Part shown: piece by piece, positions 18,078 to 27,648 of the stretch
How positions within the stretch are numbered: position 1 is the stretch's first letter
Layout of the letters: each line of letters begins with the position of its first letter
Assembly: GCF_024347515.1 (NCBI RefSeq)
Contig: NZ_AP025494.1
Location: 1-64,000, forward strand
DNA length: 64,000 nt
Origin: Vibrio gigantis
Lineage (GTDB): Bacteria > Pseudomonadota > Gammaproteobacteria > Enterobacterales > Vibrionaceae
Direction: 5' to 3'
Program-made: the position numbers and the translations under genes
The notes under the pieces: model-generated
What the model was told of the DNA's origin: nothing
What the model saw: only the letters and a program-made list of their open reading frames with translations
Databases searched by the model: none

Positions 18078-18146
18078 TGTCGGCGGACAATAAAGTTTGA
18101 TCATTCACAATAAAGTATGATCATATACAATAAAGATTGATCGTTT
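18078..18146. repeat. Transposon end adjoining tnsA with three tandem TnsB-type sites
   Basis: After the terminal TGTCGGCGG, the unit ACAATAAAG-TTTGATC occurs three times with an exact 20-bp period, at 18087, 18107 and 18127. The variable middle positions read TTTGATCATT, TATGATCATA and ATTGATCGTT. Related units occur inverted at the other end (58875, 58934, 58988). Tn7 TnsB protects ~22-bp sites arranged just this way, so these are read as TnsB binding sites. Confidence 0.85.
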
Positions 18147-18149
18147 TTT

Positions 18150-18187
18150 AACCTCCTGCTAAGTTTAGCTTAGTCGGAGGTTTTTTT
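18150..18187 (+). promoter_or_regulatory. Hairpin with T-run containing the tnsA Shine-Dalgarno
   Basis: AACCTCC (18150-18156) pairs with GGAGGTT (18176-18182), and inside it CTAAG pairs with CTTAG. Seven T follow directly, then the tnsA ATG at 18188. The stem contains the GGAGG ribosome site (18176-18180). The element thus has the form of an intrinsic terminator that also buries the tnsA ribosome site, and it would block read-through transcripts from the flanking DNA. I infer that it keeps transposase expression low. Confidence 0.6.
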
Positions 18188-18919
18188 ATGTCAGATGCAG
18201 ATAAGCCACTCAATAAGAAAGACCAAAAGCGTTTAGATGAAAAACGAGGCGAAGGGACGGGGAAGGACTATGTACCTTTTATTAAAGTCGGAGAGTTCAG
18301 CAGTTCTGGCGAAAGTGTATGTGTCAAAAGTGCCACTGTTGGCCGAGTTCATCACTTATTCTCTGGAAATGAGCTTGCCGCATTTTTGGTGTTCGATTGG
18401 TGTGAAGAGGTCATCGACATTCGAGAGCAGTTTCCTATTCCTCTTGCTGACTCTTTGATTATCTGCCGCCAACTAGGTATTCGTCACCCTCAAGAAAAGG
18501 GCGAGCTTAAAATAGTGACAACGGACTTAATCATCGATTTTGTTGATGGTTCCCAGTTAGTGATCCCCGTAAAGCCAGCTCTAGAGCTTGATGACAAGCG
18601 CATTGTCGAAAAGCTTCAAATAGAGAAAGCGTACTGGGAAGCAAAAAAAGTACCCTATCTCATTTTTACCGATCAAGAAGTCTCCAACGAACTCAAAATG
18701 AACCTGAAGTGGATAAAACCACTTATCGACTTAGATACTGAAGTCGAATACCCATTCTCAAAGCAAGATGTCATTGATCTTGCCGCTAGGTTAGCGAAGC
18801 AACCCAAAGCTTATGTAGCCCGATATTGTGCAAAATTGGATGATCAATACCAATTAGAGGAAGGGACTCACATCGGAATATTTCGCTATGGTATCGCCAA
18901 TCAATATTTAAAAGCATGA
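18188..18919 (+). CDS. tnsA: TnsA, Tn7-type 5'-strand endonuclease subunit, C-terminally truncated by a nonsense codon
   Basis: TnsA cuts the 5' ends of the transposon as partner of TnsB. Seen: the restriction-like active site E62 (in SGNELAAF), D113 (TTDLIID) and K129 (PVKPALEL), close to Tn7's E63/D114/K132, plus the DIREQFPI motif at 77-84 and IEKAYWEAKKVPYLIFTD after it. The TGA at 18917-18919 stops the frame at 243 residues. Reading on in the same frame to TAA 19007-19009 adds 29 codons and yields exactly 273 codons, the length of Tn7 TnsA, and overlaps the native tnsB ATG. The lost tail is the TnsC-contacting part in Tn7. A Trp TGG to TGA change is likely. Confidence 0.88.
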   Translation: MSDADKPLNKKDQKRLDEKRGEGTGKDYVPFIKVGEFSSSGESVCVKSATVGRVHHLFSGNELAAFLVFDWCEEVIDIREQFPIPLADSLIICRQLGIRHPQEKGELKIVTTDLIIDFVDGSQLVIPVKPALELDDKRIVEKLQIEKAYWEAKKVPYLIFTDQEVSNELKMNLKWIKPLIDLDTEVEYPFSKQDVIDLAARLAKQPKAYVARYCAKLDDQYQLEEGTHIGIFRYGIANQYLKA

Positions 18920-18998
18920 CTTGAAACTCCGTTTACTGAGTGGAAGTGCGAAGATGTGGAGCTCGTAGATAGCGATAGTGCATATTTGGAGGTCGGCA

Positions 18999-21079
18999 AT
19001 GCTTCTTAATCAAGTCTATCAATACACAGATTCAACGAGCGAATACGTGTTGTGTACGAAACGTTAGAGTTCATCTGGCTGATCAGTCTCGATGATGAAT
19101 CGGCTTGGCCCATACTTATGCCAATCTCTGAGCTACATGAACTTATCGCAGCACAAACGATAGAGTGCATCAGTGAACCTTTTACTTTCTCTCATGTTGA
19201 GCCCGGCGGTGCACAAGCTCTCAAGCGAGATGAAGCCTATACGCTGCTTAAAATTCTACTAAAAGACCACAGTGAATTATTTGATAAGACGTCGCGAAAC
19301 CGTCTAATTAGAAACGCAGTTGAAGTGACAGGAAAACCCCGGATTTACTTCATTCGTCAACTTCGTCGATATTGGCAAAGAGGGATGACGCCAAATGCAT
19401 TACTGCCTGACTATCATAAGTCAGGTGGGAAAGGTAAATTTAGGCGTGACGTGGGCAATAAGCTCGGGCGGAAGCGAACAACTGCCGAGGGCGTAGGTGC
19501 CATCATTACCGATGATGTCGCAGAAATTTTCAGTCTAGCAATTGATGGCTTCTTTCTTCAAAACGATAAGTTCTCTATCAAAGACGCCAAAGATAAAGCA
19601 ATTGGCTTGTATAAATCAAGATATCCCGACTCTGATAAGACTTCCATACCGACTCTTCGTCAATTCCGCTATTTCTATGAATCTAACTACAAGAAACATG
19701 ATGTAGTAAGACGAAGAACGCCATCCAAAGCATACGACAAGGATATTAGAGCGCTAACAAGCACATCAGCCTTTATGAATATCGGACCTGGAGGGCGGTA
19801 TGAGATTGATGCAACGATTGCGGATCTCTATTTAGTTTCTGAGAAAGACCCGAATAAAATCATCGGTAGGCCAGTGGTTTACGTGGTTAAAGATGTTTTT
19901 AGTCGCATGGTTACTGGGCTTTATGTTGGTTTAGAAAATCCATCATGGGTTGCGGCTATGATGGCCATGTCTAACGCCTTTCTTGATAAAACGGAGTATT
20001 GTCGGAGCTATGGAATAGAAATCGATTCTTCTATGTGGCCTTCTATTGGTATTCCTGCGTCTATCATGGCGGATAAAGGTGAGCTTTTGCATAGGCAAGC
20101 TGACGTTCTCGTTAATGCCTTTAACATCCAATTAAGTAACTCGCGTTCCTACAGAGGGGATGATAAAGGCGGTGTGGAGCGCTATTTCAATACTCTTCAA
20201 ACAAAATTCAGACCCTATGTCGGTGGTATTGTTGAGCCAGTCAACGGCAAGAAGCGCTTAGGACGCAGATATGAGCTAGACGCAGAATTAACCTTGCATG
20301 CATTCACTGAGACAGTGATTCACATCATTATCAACTACAACACTAGGCACGTAGTTAAAGATTATGATTTTGCCGAAGATATGCCTAATGACTTACCCGC
20401 AGTCCCCATTCAGCTTTGGAACTGGGGAATCAAAAATCGCACCGGTAAGTTAAGACCATGCAGTAAAGAGATGGTTGAAGTGAACTTGTTACCCACTGAA
20501 AAAGGGACAGTGTCTGAGGTCGGTATTGGTTTCAAAGGACTGAAATACACTTGCCGTGAAGCAATGGCTGAAGGTTGGTTTGACCGATTTAAGCAGACAA
20601 GACCAAAGAAAGTTGAGGTGGCCTTTGACCCGCGTCGAACCGATGTTATTTATCTGAGACCCGACAACAGTTATCAATCCTATTGGATATGTGAGCTTTC
20701 AGATCGTAGCCGTCGATACAAGGGAATGAGTTTCGTGGATGCTGCGGGTATTCTCAAGTCTTCTAAAGTTGCAGAGGCTTCAGCGAATCAAGCTAAGGAT
20801 TTTGAGGCTCCTGACCTACAGGAAACGATGGAGAATATCGCCAAACGAGAGCGTGGTAAAAAGGCAAACACACCTAAATTAAAGGACTCACAAAGATTGG
20901 CCGGAATTAAGGGGAATCGAGATGAGGAGCGAGAATTTGAGCGAGATAATACCGCTGTTAACCTAAAGCCTGAGTCGAGGCAAAGTACTGCTGAAGTCAT
21001 TGAGATTGAAACGGGGCACAATTCGGAAAGCATTGAATACCCGTCACTGGATGATTTTTTAGGAGATGACGATGATTAA
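18999..21079 (+). CDS. tnsB: TnsB, Tn7-type DDE transposase, frameshifted near its start
   Basis: The catalytic integrase-like core is intact: EIDATIADLYLVS (first Asp), IMADKGELLHRQ (second Asp) and DDKGGVERYFNTLQ (Glu), as in Tn7 TnsB. The intact frame opens at GTG 19052 (675 residues). However, the native start is most likely ATG 18999 (MLLNQVYQYTDS), preceded by TTGGAGG. That frame joins the rest only if one base is restored near 19031-19034, giving ~693 residues against 702 in Tn7. Translation from GTG 19052 would lack the first ~18 residues. Role: binds the 20-bp end repeats and joins 3' ends to target. The 3' end overlaps the tnsC start by 8 nt. Confidence 0.88.
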
Positions 21080-22630
21080 GATTCACCATGCGGAATACGC
21101 AGATCCTGAAATCGAAGATTACCGAAATCAGCCTTTGATCAATGCACTACCTTTATTGAACTCACCTCAGAATACGGTAAAAGAGTTAAATCGTTACCCC
21201 AAAGTGCGAGACTCGGAAAAAACCTTACCTGGATACATCCGTCGCCATGCAATGATGCGAATACTTGATGGTTTTCTGTACCCGACAAAAGCTCACCTGC
21301 AACTGGAACAGATGATTTCAGGGATGATTCGCCGAGGATACCTTGGTCGAAATATCGCATCGAGTGACTATCAGCGTAACCTGTTAGATGTTGATAACGT
21401 CGATTTTTCCGCAGCATCGAGAAATGCGGGTAGTGCTGCGTTGGCAACGACGGTCATTGGCTGTTCTGGAACAGGTAAAACTACTGCCGTTCAAGCGATT
21501 TTAGATTCATATAAGCATCAAGCCATTTATCACCCAGATTATCAGCATACTCAGTTGGTATGGCTAAAGATTGATTGCCCTCATGATGGTTCAGCAAAGA
21601 GCCTATGTATCCACTTTTTCCGTGCGGTAGACGACGCGATTGGAAGCGACTACGAACTGCTCTATGTAAAGTCTAGGTCATCAGCAGAATCTATGTTGGG
21701 TGACATAGCCAGAGTATGCGCCCTTCATTCTATTGGTATCTTAGTGCGGCGCGCTCCGGCGGTGCGACCAAATTACTGAATTTCTTCGTTACTCTCACTA
21801 ACGTAATCAAAGTGCCAGTGTTGTTCATTGGCACGCCCAAAGCCCTAGAACTTTTTTCTCCTACGTTAAGGTCTGCTCGTCGCGCTGCTCAGTTTGGTAG
21901 TTTGAATTGGAATCGATTCGAGCACCTATCAAATACAACCGATGAAAGCGAATGGGAGCGCTTTTTCAATAGAATGTGGAAGTTGCAGTGGTTTCAATCA
22001 CCGACACCGATTACGACACCAATGAAGGACTTGTTTTGGGAGCTCACTCAAGGTGTCGCTCATGTAGCTGTTTCATTGTTTTACCTTTGCCAAGCAAGAG
22101 CAGTGGTTGCGGGTAAAGAAGTGATTACCCTAAAGTTAGTCGAAGATGTGTTCAACGAAGAGTTGTCGATCATTCATCCGATGATCCGATCGCTCCAAAG
22201 CGGTCGAAAAGAAGAAATCGTTAAGTATGCTGACTTAGACTTACCTGCCGATTCAATTCGTATTATTGGGCAAGCTAGCGATAGCGATGTGGATGAGCTT
22301 GAAGCTACTGGTGAGGTAACTGATGATAAATTGGTGGAACTCACAGGCATGTTGATTCTCATGGGACTTGGTGAGGATGTGGCTAAACTAGCGGCGAGAC
22401 AAGCCATTGATGAAAAGCCTAGTGAGGATCTATTTGGGTTAGTTGCGCATATAAAATCGTTAGAGGATAAACCAGAGACAAAAAGTAAGCCTGAAAAATC
22501 AAAAGTAGCCAAGCTAAAGCCTCGTTATGTGGATAACGATCTTCGATTGCTGAGAAGTGACAACCCAATGTCTACCTACAACAACCTAAAACGTGAAGGC
22601 ATGATTCTTGACATCACACCATACCTCTAG
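21072..22630 (+). pseudogene. tnsC: tnsC, AAA ATPase target regulator, inactivated by a deletion of the Walker B region
   Basis: The start ATG 21072 has AGGAG 6 nt before it. Seen: N-terminal YRNQPLINALPLL as in Tn7, Walker A IGCSGTGKTTA at ~130-140, and LKIDCPHDGS. At ~21740 the frame runs HSIGILV then leaves; the correct frame resumes as SAARSGGATKLLNFFVTL. Tn7 TnsC has VIDEIQHLS between these blocks. A 25-nt loss between two TTAGTG copies accounts for the missing Walker B, for the frame change, and restores 527 codons plus stop in total. TnsC normally bridges TnsAB and the target selectors. Without Walker B and with a frameshift it cannot work. Confidence 0.88.
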
Positions 22631-22686
22631 GTACGAAACCGCTAACTATACTCTAATAAATGAAACGATTTGTTTGGTGGTTGAAG

Positions 22687-24224
22687 ATGTTGACCTATTT
22701 TCCAGTCGCTCAGAAAGATGAGTTGCTCACTAGTATTATTGCTCGGTTTATCCAGCAAATGGGAATCAAAGATGACAAGATCGCATTAGACATTCTCTTT
22801 GGCAATAGAATGATCGTTCCTTCGCCTTTTCTACAAGGTCATATCGCGCAGCTTTTGGATCATATCGGTCACGTATGGGAAGTGAACCCTAAGCAAATCG
22901 TAGCGCGCTATACGTCCCTTCCGTTGTTTAAACCCTTCGTTGAGTCACACCGCTATAAAGCGTTGCAAGCCAATTTAATTCATAGTCGAGTGAACCCCTG
23001 TATGTCTCGCGCAGGTATTCCAGCTTCGGTTATCGAGTGGCCTACGACGTACAAGATTTGCCCTCTATGTTGGCAAGAACAAAGTAAGAACCTTGGTTTT
23101 ACCTACTGGCAGCGATTGTTTCAGGTGCCTGGCGTTAACGCGTGCCCGCTTCATCAGAGCATTCTCATAGATACATACCGATTCACTCTACACACAGGCA
23201 TCAGTTTGTTGATGCGAGTAGCTATCAATGCCAAACACGTTTTTCTGAGGCCGCTAACGCTTGCGACCTGAGAATATCCGAAATGGTAGAGATCTTACTC
23301 AACTCGAAAATAAGTTCGATTTCACCTGCGCAATGGACGCTCTATTATCAGAGGCTTGCAAGAGATGCAGGAATGATGATTGGTTCAAGAGTAGACCATA
23401 AAGCAATTTCGGATTCCGTGCGCAGATATTGGTCAGATGAATGGTTGAACCAACAAGGCTTAGCACTTTGTGGGGCAAATACATGGTTAGTCGCAATCTT
23501 CAGAAAACATCGAAGGGTATTCAGCTATCTGTAACACTTCATTGTTTGTCTGCCACTTCGAGGCAGTTCTGTTGATTTACTAGAAGAGCTTAATCTTGCT
23601 AGAGGATACCCAATCATTGAAGGAGCAACACACCCTACTAGAGCGACGAAAAACATAGTCAAGCGCGATATAATCAGAAACCAGTGGCTTGGAATTTTAG
23701 AATCGTCACAAACTGAATCTCTTAAAAAGATAAGAACGACAGCCCTAGGTGCTAGGCTGTATTCTTGTCTTTATCGATATGATCACGAGTGGCTCAATGT
23801 ACACAAACCCAAGCGCGCTTCAAATTACCAGAATTATCGTGTTGATTGGCAGGTTCGAGACCGCCAGATAGTGAAAGCGCTACTTTCTATAAAGAACGAA
23901 ACAGAGGGAAGAATACACGCTCCTCGCCATTCAAAATCATGGTTTGCGTCGAAAATAGCCAAAAAGAGCTTGATCGAAAAAAAATTGTACAAACTCCCAC
24001 TTTGCAGCTTGTTTTTTGATCGATATAGCGAATCGGTTGAAGAGTACCAAACAAGACGATTAAGCCGTGTTATGGTTCAACTCATTGAGTGTAATGATGT
24101 TTTAAGGCCCGTGTGTGAGATTGAACGACTTGCTGGACTCAGCCGTGCGCGTAGCAGGAAACCTGCACGGGAAATTCTCCGATTGGACATCCCAACCTGG
24201 CAGAGAGTTGCGGCACTTTCCTGA
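22687..24224 (+). pseudogene. tnsD: tnsD/tniQ, target-site selector, broken by a frameshift and a stop
   Basis: The start ATG 22687 (MLTYFPVAQKDEL) has GGTGG 6 nt upstream. The N-terminal TniQ zinc finger CPLC...CPLH is intact. The frame is lost near 23195. The correct frame (HRHQFVDASS ... PAQWTLYYQRLARD ... FRKHRRVFSYL) then meets an in-frame TAA at 23532-23534, where Tn7 TnsD has Gln (FSYLQHSIV). The last part (KRASNYQNYRVDW ... YSESVEEYQTRRLSR) continues to 24224. Restoring one base and the Gln gives ~512 residues, against 508 for Tn7 TnsD. This family sends Tn7 to the glmS attachment site; this copy must be silent. Confidence 0.85.
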
Positions 24225-25778
24225 AAATGTACCGTTAATCAACATTGGAAGTATCCACACCAAGCGCGTTCTCAATAATAAAGTCCGGCCTTATATCAAC
24301 GTTCAGTTTTCAGGTTTCCCGAAAAGTCGTGTCCCGGCGGAACTGATACCAATGTTGGTTGTTAATTCTCACTACTCGAACAAAGAACGCACGCTTCCAC
24401 ATAAGCGCGAAATCATCGACATAAAAATATCAGATAATTTTCAAAGAGCCTCTTCAAACAAATCGCATTCAATCATTTTAAGGGAGGGTAACTTAAAGGC
24501 TGTTGTCCCTTGTATAGAGCTCGCTCGAGCACTTTTTTTACACAATGTACATCTAACACGTACAGCCTTAAGACCAAACGGGTTATTGGGGATGGCCGTT
24601 GTGGATGATACTGGAAAAGAGTGTTTTATCCGTTTTAACAGGTCATCGGATTACCCATTAAAGAATTTGAACTCCAAGGATGCATGCAAACACTTGAGGT
24701 GGTTGTTGCTTAATCCTGAGGCAACAAGAAGCTTCAACAGCATCTATGACAAGTTACAACAAGATGAAAATTCGGGGTGGAACTTTAACTTTGAGCCACC
24801 GCCACTTAAAAGTTGGCGATTTAAGCTTGCTGGTGAGTATGATGAAAGCGACCCAATGCTTTTTTATGTTGAAGAAATCAAGATAGTTTACTCGTCTAGT
24901 TTTAACTATGGAAAAAAAGTCTCGATATTCCATCCAAAAAAATCGATGTTATTCCTATTGAGCCAAGTAACGGCAAGCGCCCAGAAATTAACCGGACAGA
25001 CCCAGATCCGCAGTTGGACTTTGAAGCTACGCCAGGCAGTCATAGAAAAAGGGATACCTTCAGTGAAGAAGGCTTTCGATTTGTCTGTAATACTGAAGAT
25101 GAAGTAACCGTTTCCCCAGGAAAAGCATTATCGAGGGTAGCGCCTAATGTGAATACCACCGAAGAGCCAAAACGTGATACATCTGGAGTTGGTCACGGAA
25201 CAGCAACAGGATCGGCGCAAGAACTAGACTGGGCGATCAATCGTAGTGATTGCGATGATCCAACTAGGCCTGAGACTCCGAAAGTAGTCGCACCTACAGG
25301 TAACTTTCAAATTTTTGAAAAGGTAATCAAGAAGCTCATGAAACTTCCTGATTATGAACACAAAGGTACACAGTGCTTGGCAATGCCAAAGCCGGACAAT
25401 TCTTCCCTGATATACAAAAACAAGCTCACACAGGAGGCTCGAACCTTTCATTGTGCATATTTCTATTACCGGCAAACCCCGCTTGTCATCATTGAGGTGG
25501 ATATTAGCGATATTAACGACAAGCATAGTCTAGGGGCTAGATTATTTGGGTTTTCTGAAAGTAGCAAAGATGGGCTTACGCACGTAATGAAAGCATGTTC
25601 CGAGAAAGGCGTTCGATGGGATGCTAAAGCAAACCAAGAACACTGTTCAGTAGTGGTTGAAATTAAGCACCCTTCTAGAACCAAAAAAATTGAAGGTGAA
25701 ACTGTCCTCAGAACCGAAAGTGAGTATGAGACAGCATGGATAGAAGCGCTCCATAGGGCTGTGAAAAGAGTAACCTAG
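24208..25778 (+). pseudogene. tnsE: tnsE, conjugal-element targeting protein, frameshifted at an A7 run
   Basis: Probable TTG start at 24208 (RHFPENVPLINIG), overlapping tnsD by 17 nt; no good ATG fits. TnsE landmarks: CIELARALFLHNVHLTR near 100, FNFEPPPLKSWRFKLAG near 205, VEEIKIVYSS, and the C-terminal IIEVDISDINDKHSL and WIEALHR blocks as in Tn7 TnsE. The frame leaves at AAAAAAA (24936-24942) and the correct downstream frame (KKIDVIPIEPSNGK...) reads from there, a -1 shift. Restored length ~523, against 538 in Tn7. A_AAA_AAA is also a good -1 ribosomal slippage site, so low-level full-length TnsE cannot be excluded. TnsE directs Tn7 to conjugal plasmids. Confidence 0.85.
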
Positions 25779-25786
25779 AGGGCTCT
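25777..25786. repeat. 10-bp target duplication, left side of the IS element
   Basis: AGAGGGCTCT flanks the IS on both sides (25777-25786 and 27177-27186). The first two bases belong to the tnsE stop codon. Near-palindromic, as reported for IS4-family targets. Confidence 0.85.
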
Positions 25787-27176
25787 CATAGACAGGATCT
25801 TAAGAGCTAACTTGTTTATTTAGATAGAAAAAAGGCTTCATTTATGATCAGATAATCGTCGCCAAACAAACTACCTACATCAATAGTGAAGCCGATGACG
25901 ATTATCTCCTTACAGAAGCAATTTAAGCAATTCTTTAATGCTGACACCCTCCAAAAAATGGCGAAAAGTACAGGCCTGATGAAACGGTGTCGGGCGATAT
26001 TACCCGAGCAGCTAGTCATTAGCTTAGTGGCCGCGTTAAGCAAAGGAAACTGCACTTCCATTGCGGATTTACTACGACAATTCAATGGGATGTGCTTGAG
26101 CCCTGAAGGTGCCGTGGCATACAAGCCTTACCATAACCAGTTGAGGAAAAATGAGTTTCCTAATTTCATGAGGCAACTTGTTATGCGAGCAATAGCTCAA
26201 TTTGCTCGCCAGCAGAATGTCGGTCTACCAAATAAGCTCGACACCTTTGATGATGTACTGCTTCAAGATGGCAGCTCTTTCCACATCCATCGTGACCTGG
26301 CGGATGTTTATCCGAGTCGATTTAAACGTAACCCTGCAGCGGTTGAATGTCATATGACAATGTCGTTGAAAAGCTTTTCTCCAGTCGCGATGAACATCAG
26401 CGCTGATACGGCATCAGAAAGAGATTTTTTACCTGAGCCCAAAACGATGAACAACAAATTGCTGTTAGCTGACGCAGGGTATCTTGATTTCCACTTCTTT
26501 CGAGAGCTTGAACAGCATGGCGGATTCTATATTGTCCGAGGTGCTAAGTCTCTGAACCCTATGATTATTGAGGCAAGGAACGGCAAGGGGCGACTGCTGC
26601 CTAAGCTAGAAGGGAAGAAGCTGAAAGACATTACTCGAGGTACCAACCGTTCGCAGGTCCTTGACCTAAAAGTCCGTCGAGGTAAACAAGAGTTTAGAGT
26701 CGTGCGACGATGGTTTGCTGAAGAAAAACGATTCTGCATTTGGATAACTAACTTACCTTCAGACACCTTTACTGCCGATGACATCATGGCGATCTACCGC
26801 TGTCGATGGCAGGTGGAACTGCTTTTTAAAGAGTTAAAGTCTCACACCAACTGGCAACGATTTGTCACCGCACAAAAGGCCATCGCTGATGGACTCATCT
26901 GGGCCAGTTTACTTGCGCTGATCATTAGGCGTAGTATTGCGCTTCAGATAATGCCATCGGTCTCATTGTTTAAAGCGGCAAAAAATGTGGATGTCTGGCT
27001 GTTACCAATATTTGAATGTATCAGTCACGGCGCATGGTCAGAAATCAGCAATAAAATCGAATGGGCTACCAGTTATATATCAAGGAACGCTCAAAAGTCC
27101 GCGCAGAGGAAGTCTAAAGAAAACATTACGTTAGACGGAATTTACGCTGAGCTTAGTGCTTAAGGTTCTGTCTATG
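25787..27176. mobile_element. IS4-family insertion sequence (1390 bp)
   Basis: Terminal inverted repeats CATAGACAG(G/A)(A/...)TCTTAAG-type: the left end reads CATAGACAGGATCTTAAG, and the reverse complement of the right end reads CATAGACAGAACCTTAAG. A 10-bp duplication AGAGGGCTCT flanks both ends. One transposase gene fills the element. Intact ends, intact gene and perfect duplication suggest a recent insertion. It sits exactly between the tnsE stop and the T6SS cargo. I do not assign a named IS. Confidence 0.9.
25886..27163 (+). CDS. IS4-family DDE transposase (425 aa)
   Basis: Cut-and-paste transposase of the surrounding IS. The catalytic Asp residues are in DDVLLQDGSSFHIH (~residue 127) and LLLADAGYLDFHFF (~residue 195). 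The IS4 signature Y-2-R-3-E-6-K is complete in YRCRWQVELLFKELK (~residue 310). The frame opens with GTG 25886; ATG 25895 is an alternative start. Length is usual for the family and the frame is uninterrupted, so it is probably active and able to supply outward effects on neighbouring genes. Confidence 0.92.
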   Translation: MKPMTIISLQKQFKQFFNADTLQKMAKSTGLMKRCRAILPEQLVISLVAALSKGNCTSIADLLRQFNGMCLSPEGAVAYKPYHNQLRKNEFPNFMRQLVMRAIAQFARQQNVGLPNKLDTFDDVLLQDGSSFHIHRDLADVYPSRFKRNPAAVECHMTMSLKSFSPVAMNISADTASERDFLPEPKTMNNKLLLADAGYLDFHFFRELEQHGGFYIVRGAKSLNPMIIEARNGKGRLLPKLEGKKLKDITRGTNRSQVLDLKVRRGKQEFRVVRRWFAEEKRFCIWITNLPSDTFTADDIMAIYRCRWQVELLFKELKSHTNWQRFVTAQKAIADGLIWASLLALIIRRSIALQIMPSVSLFKAAKNVDVWLLPIFECISHGAWSEISNKIEWATSYISRNAQKSAQRKSKENITLDGIYAELSA

Positions 27177-27342
27177 AGAGGGCTCTAAGTTTGCGACAGA
27201 ACCCGAATTAACGATAATTTCCAGAGACTAAAGCCTATATCTTCGAGTTGATTAGGTATAAACATTAAGCTTATCATGAAGACTGTATAGTAAAGCTCGA
27301 GTAGATGATCGTCCTCTTAATTTTTAATTGAAGAAAATGTTA

Positions 27343-27639
27343 CTATCCACCAATCAACACGGTTGGCATTCCCATCACTATGGTTCCGCCATGGGCAGTG
27401 AGATCGCCCATGCGCGCCGCGGGCTTATTGTTAATCAGCACGGTTGCACTTCCTTTAACTACGCTATCTGGAGGGCCAACACAAACACATATCTGCCCTA
27501 GAGTGGCGGCTGGTAGGTTGCCGATCAATACTGTTGTTGGCAGAGGGAGCAATGGCCCACCCACGTGAGGGATTGGCACCACGGCTGGTGTTTGCATCGG
27601 ACACATGTGCATGTCTGTTGCTCTGGCTGCTGGTAGCAT
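27343..27639 (-). CDS. PAAR-domain spike-tip protein of the T6SS (98 aa)
   Basis: Short protein made of repeated PAAR units: AARATDMHMCPM at the N-terminus, VLINNKPAARMGDLTAHGG and PTVLIGG at the end. PAAR proteins cap the VgrG trimer with a sharp tip and can carry effectors. This one has no extension, so it is a tip without a fused toxin. It is the third gene of the leftward vgrG operon; its start lies only 9 nt after the stop of the preceding gene. Cytoplasmic until fired by the sheath. Confidence 0.9.
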   Translation of the reverse strand: MLPAARATDMHMCPMQTPAVVPIPHVGGPLLPLPTTVLIGNLPAATLGQICVCVGPPDSVVKGSATVLINNKPAARMGDLTAHGGTIVMGMPTVLIGG

Positions 27640-27648
27640 GTTTATTCC

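Noticed and set aside
18087..18146. Replication iterons (three 20-bp direct repeats)
   Set aside because: They begin at the transposon terminus, have inverted relatives at the other end and no rep gene nearby; TnsB sites explain them better.
18917..18919. TGA in tnsA as selenocysteine or recoding site
   Set aside because: No SECIS-like hairpin follows, and the family does not use selenocysteine; a Trp-to-stop mutation is simpler.
24115..24207. tnsE starting at 24115
   Set aside because: The first ~31 codons overlap the conserved end of tnsD in another frame and do not resemble TnsE; TTG 24208 fits better.
23142..24224. Separate small genes downstream of tnsD (130 and 117 codons)
   Set aside because: Both lie in the same frame, split by a TAA where Tn7 TnsD has Gln, and align to the middle and end of TnsD. 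They are pieces of one pseudogene.
18078..25778. CRISPR-associated (Cas-guided) Tn7-like transposon
   Set aside because: No cas genes and no CRISPR array are visible in the 41 kb. TnsD is full-size and TnsE is present, so it is of the classic Tn7 type.
25014..25778. Independent 254-codon gene
   Set aside because: Its content is the C-terminal domain of TnsE, joined by the A7 frameshift to the upstream frame.
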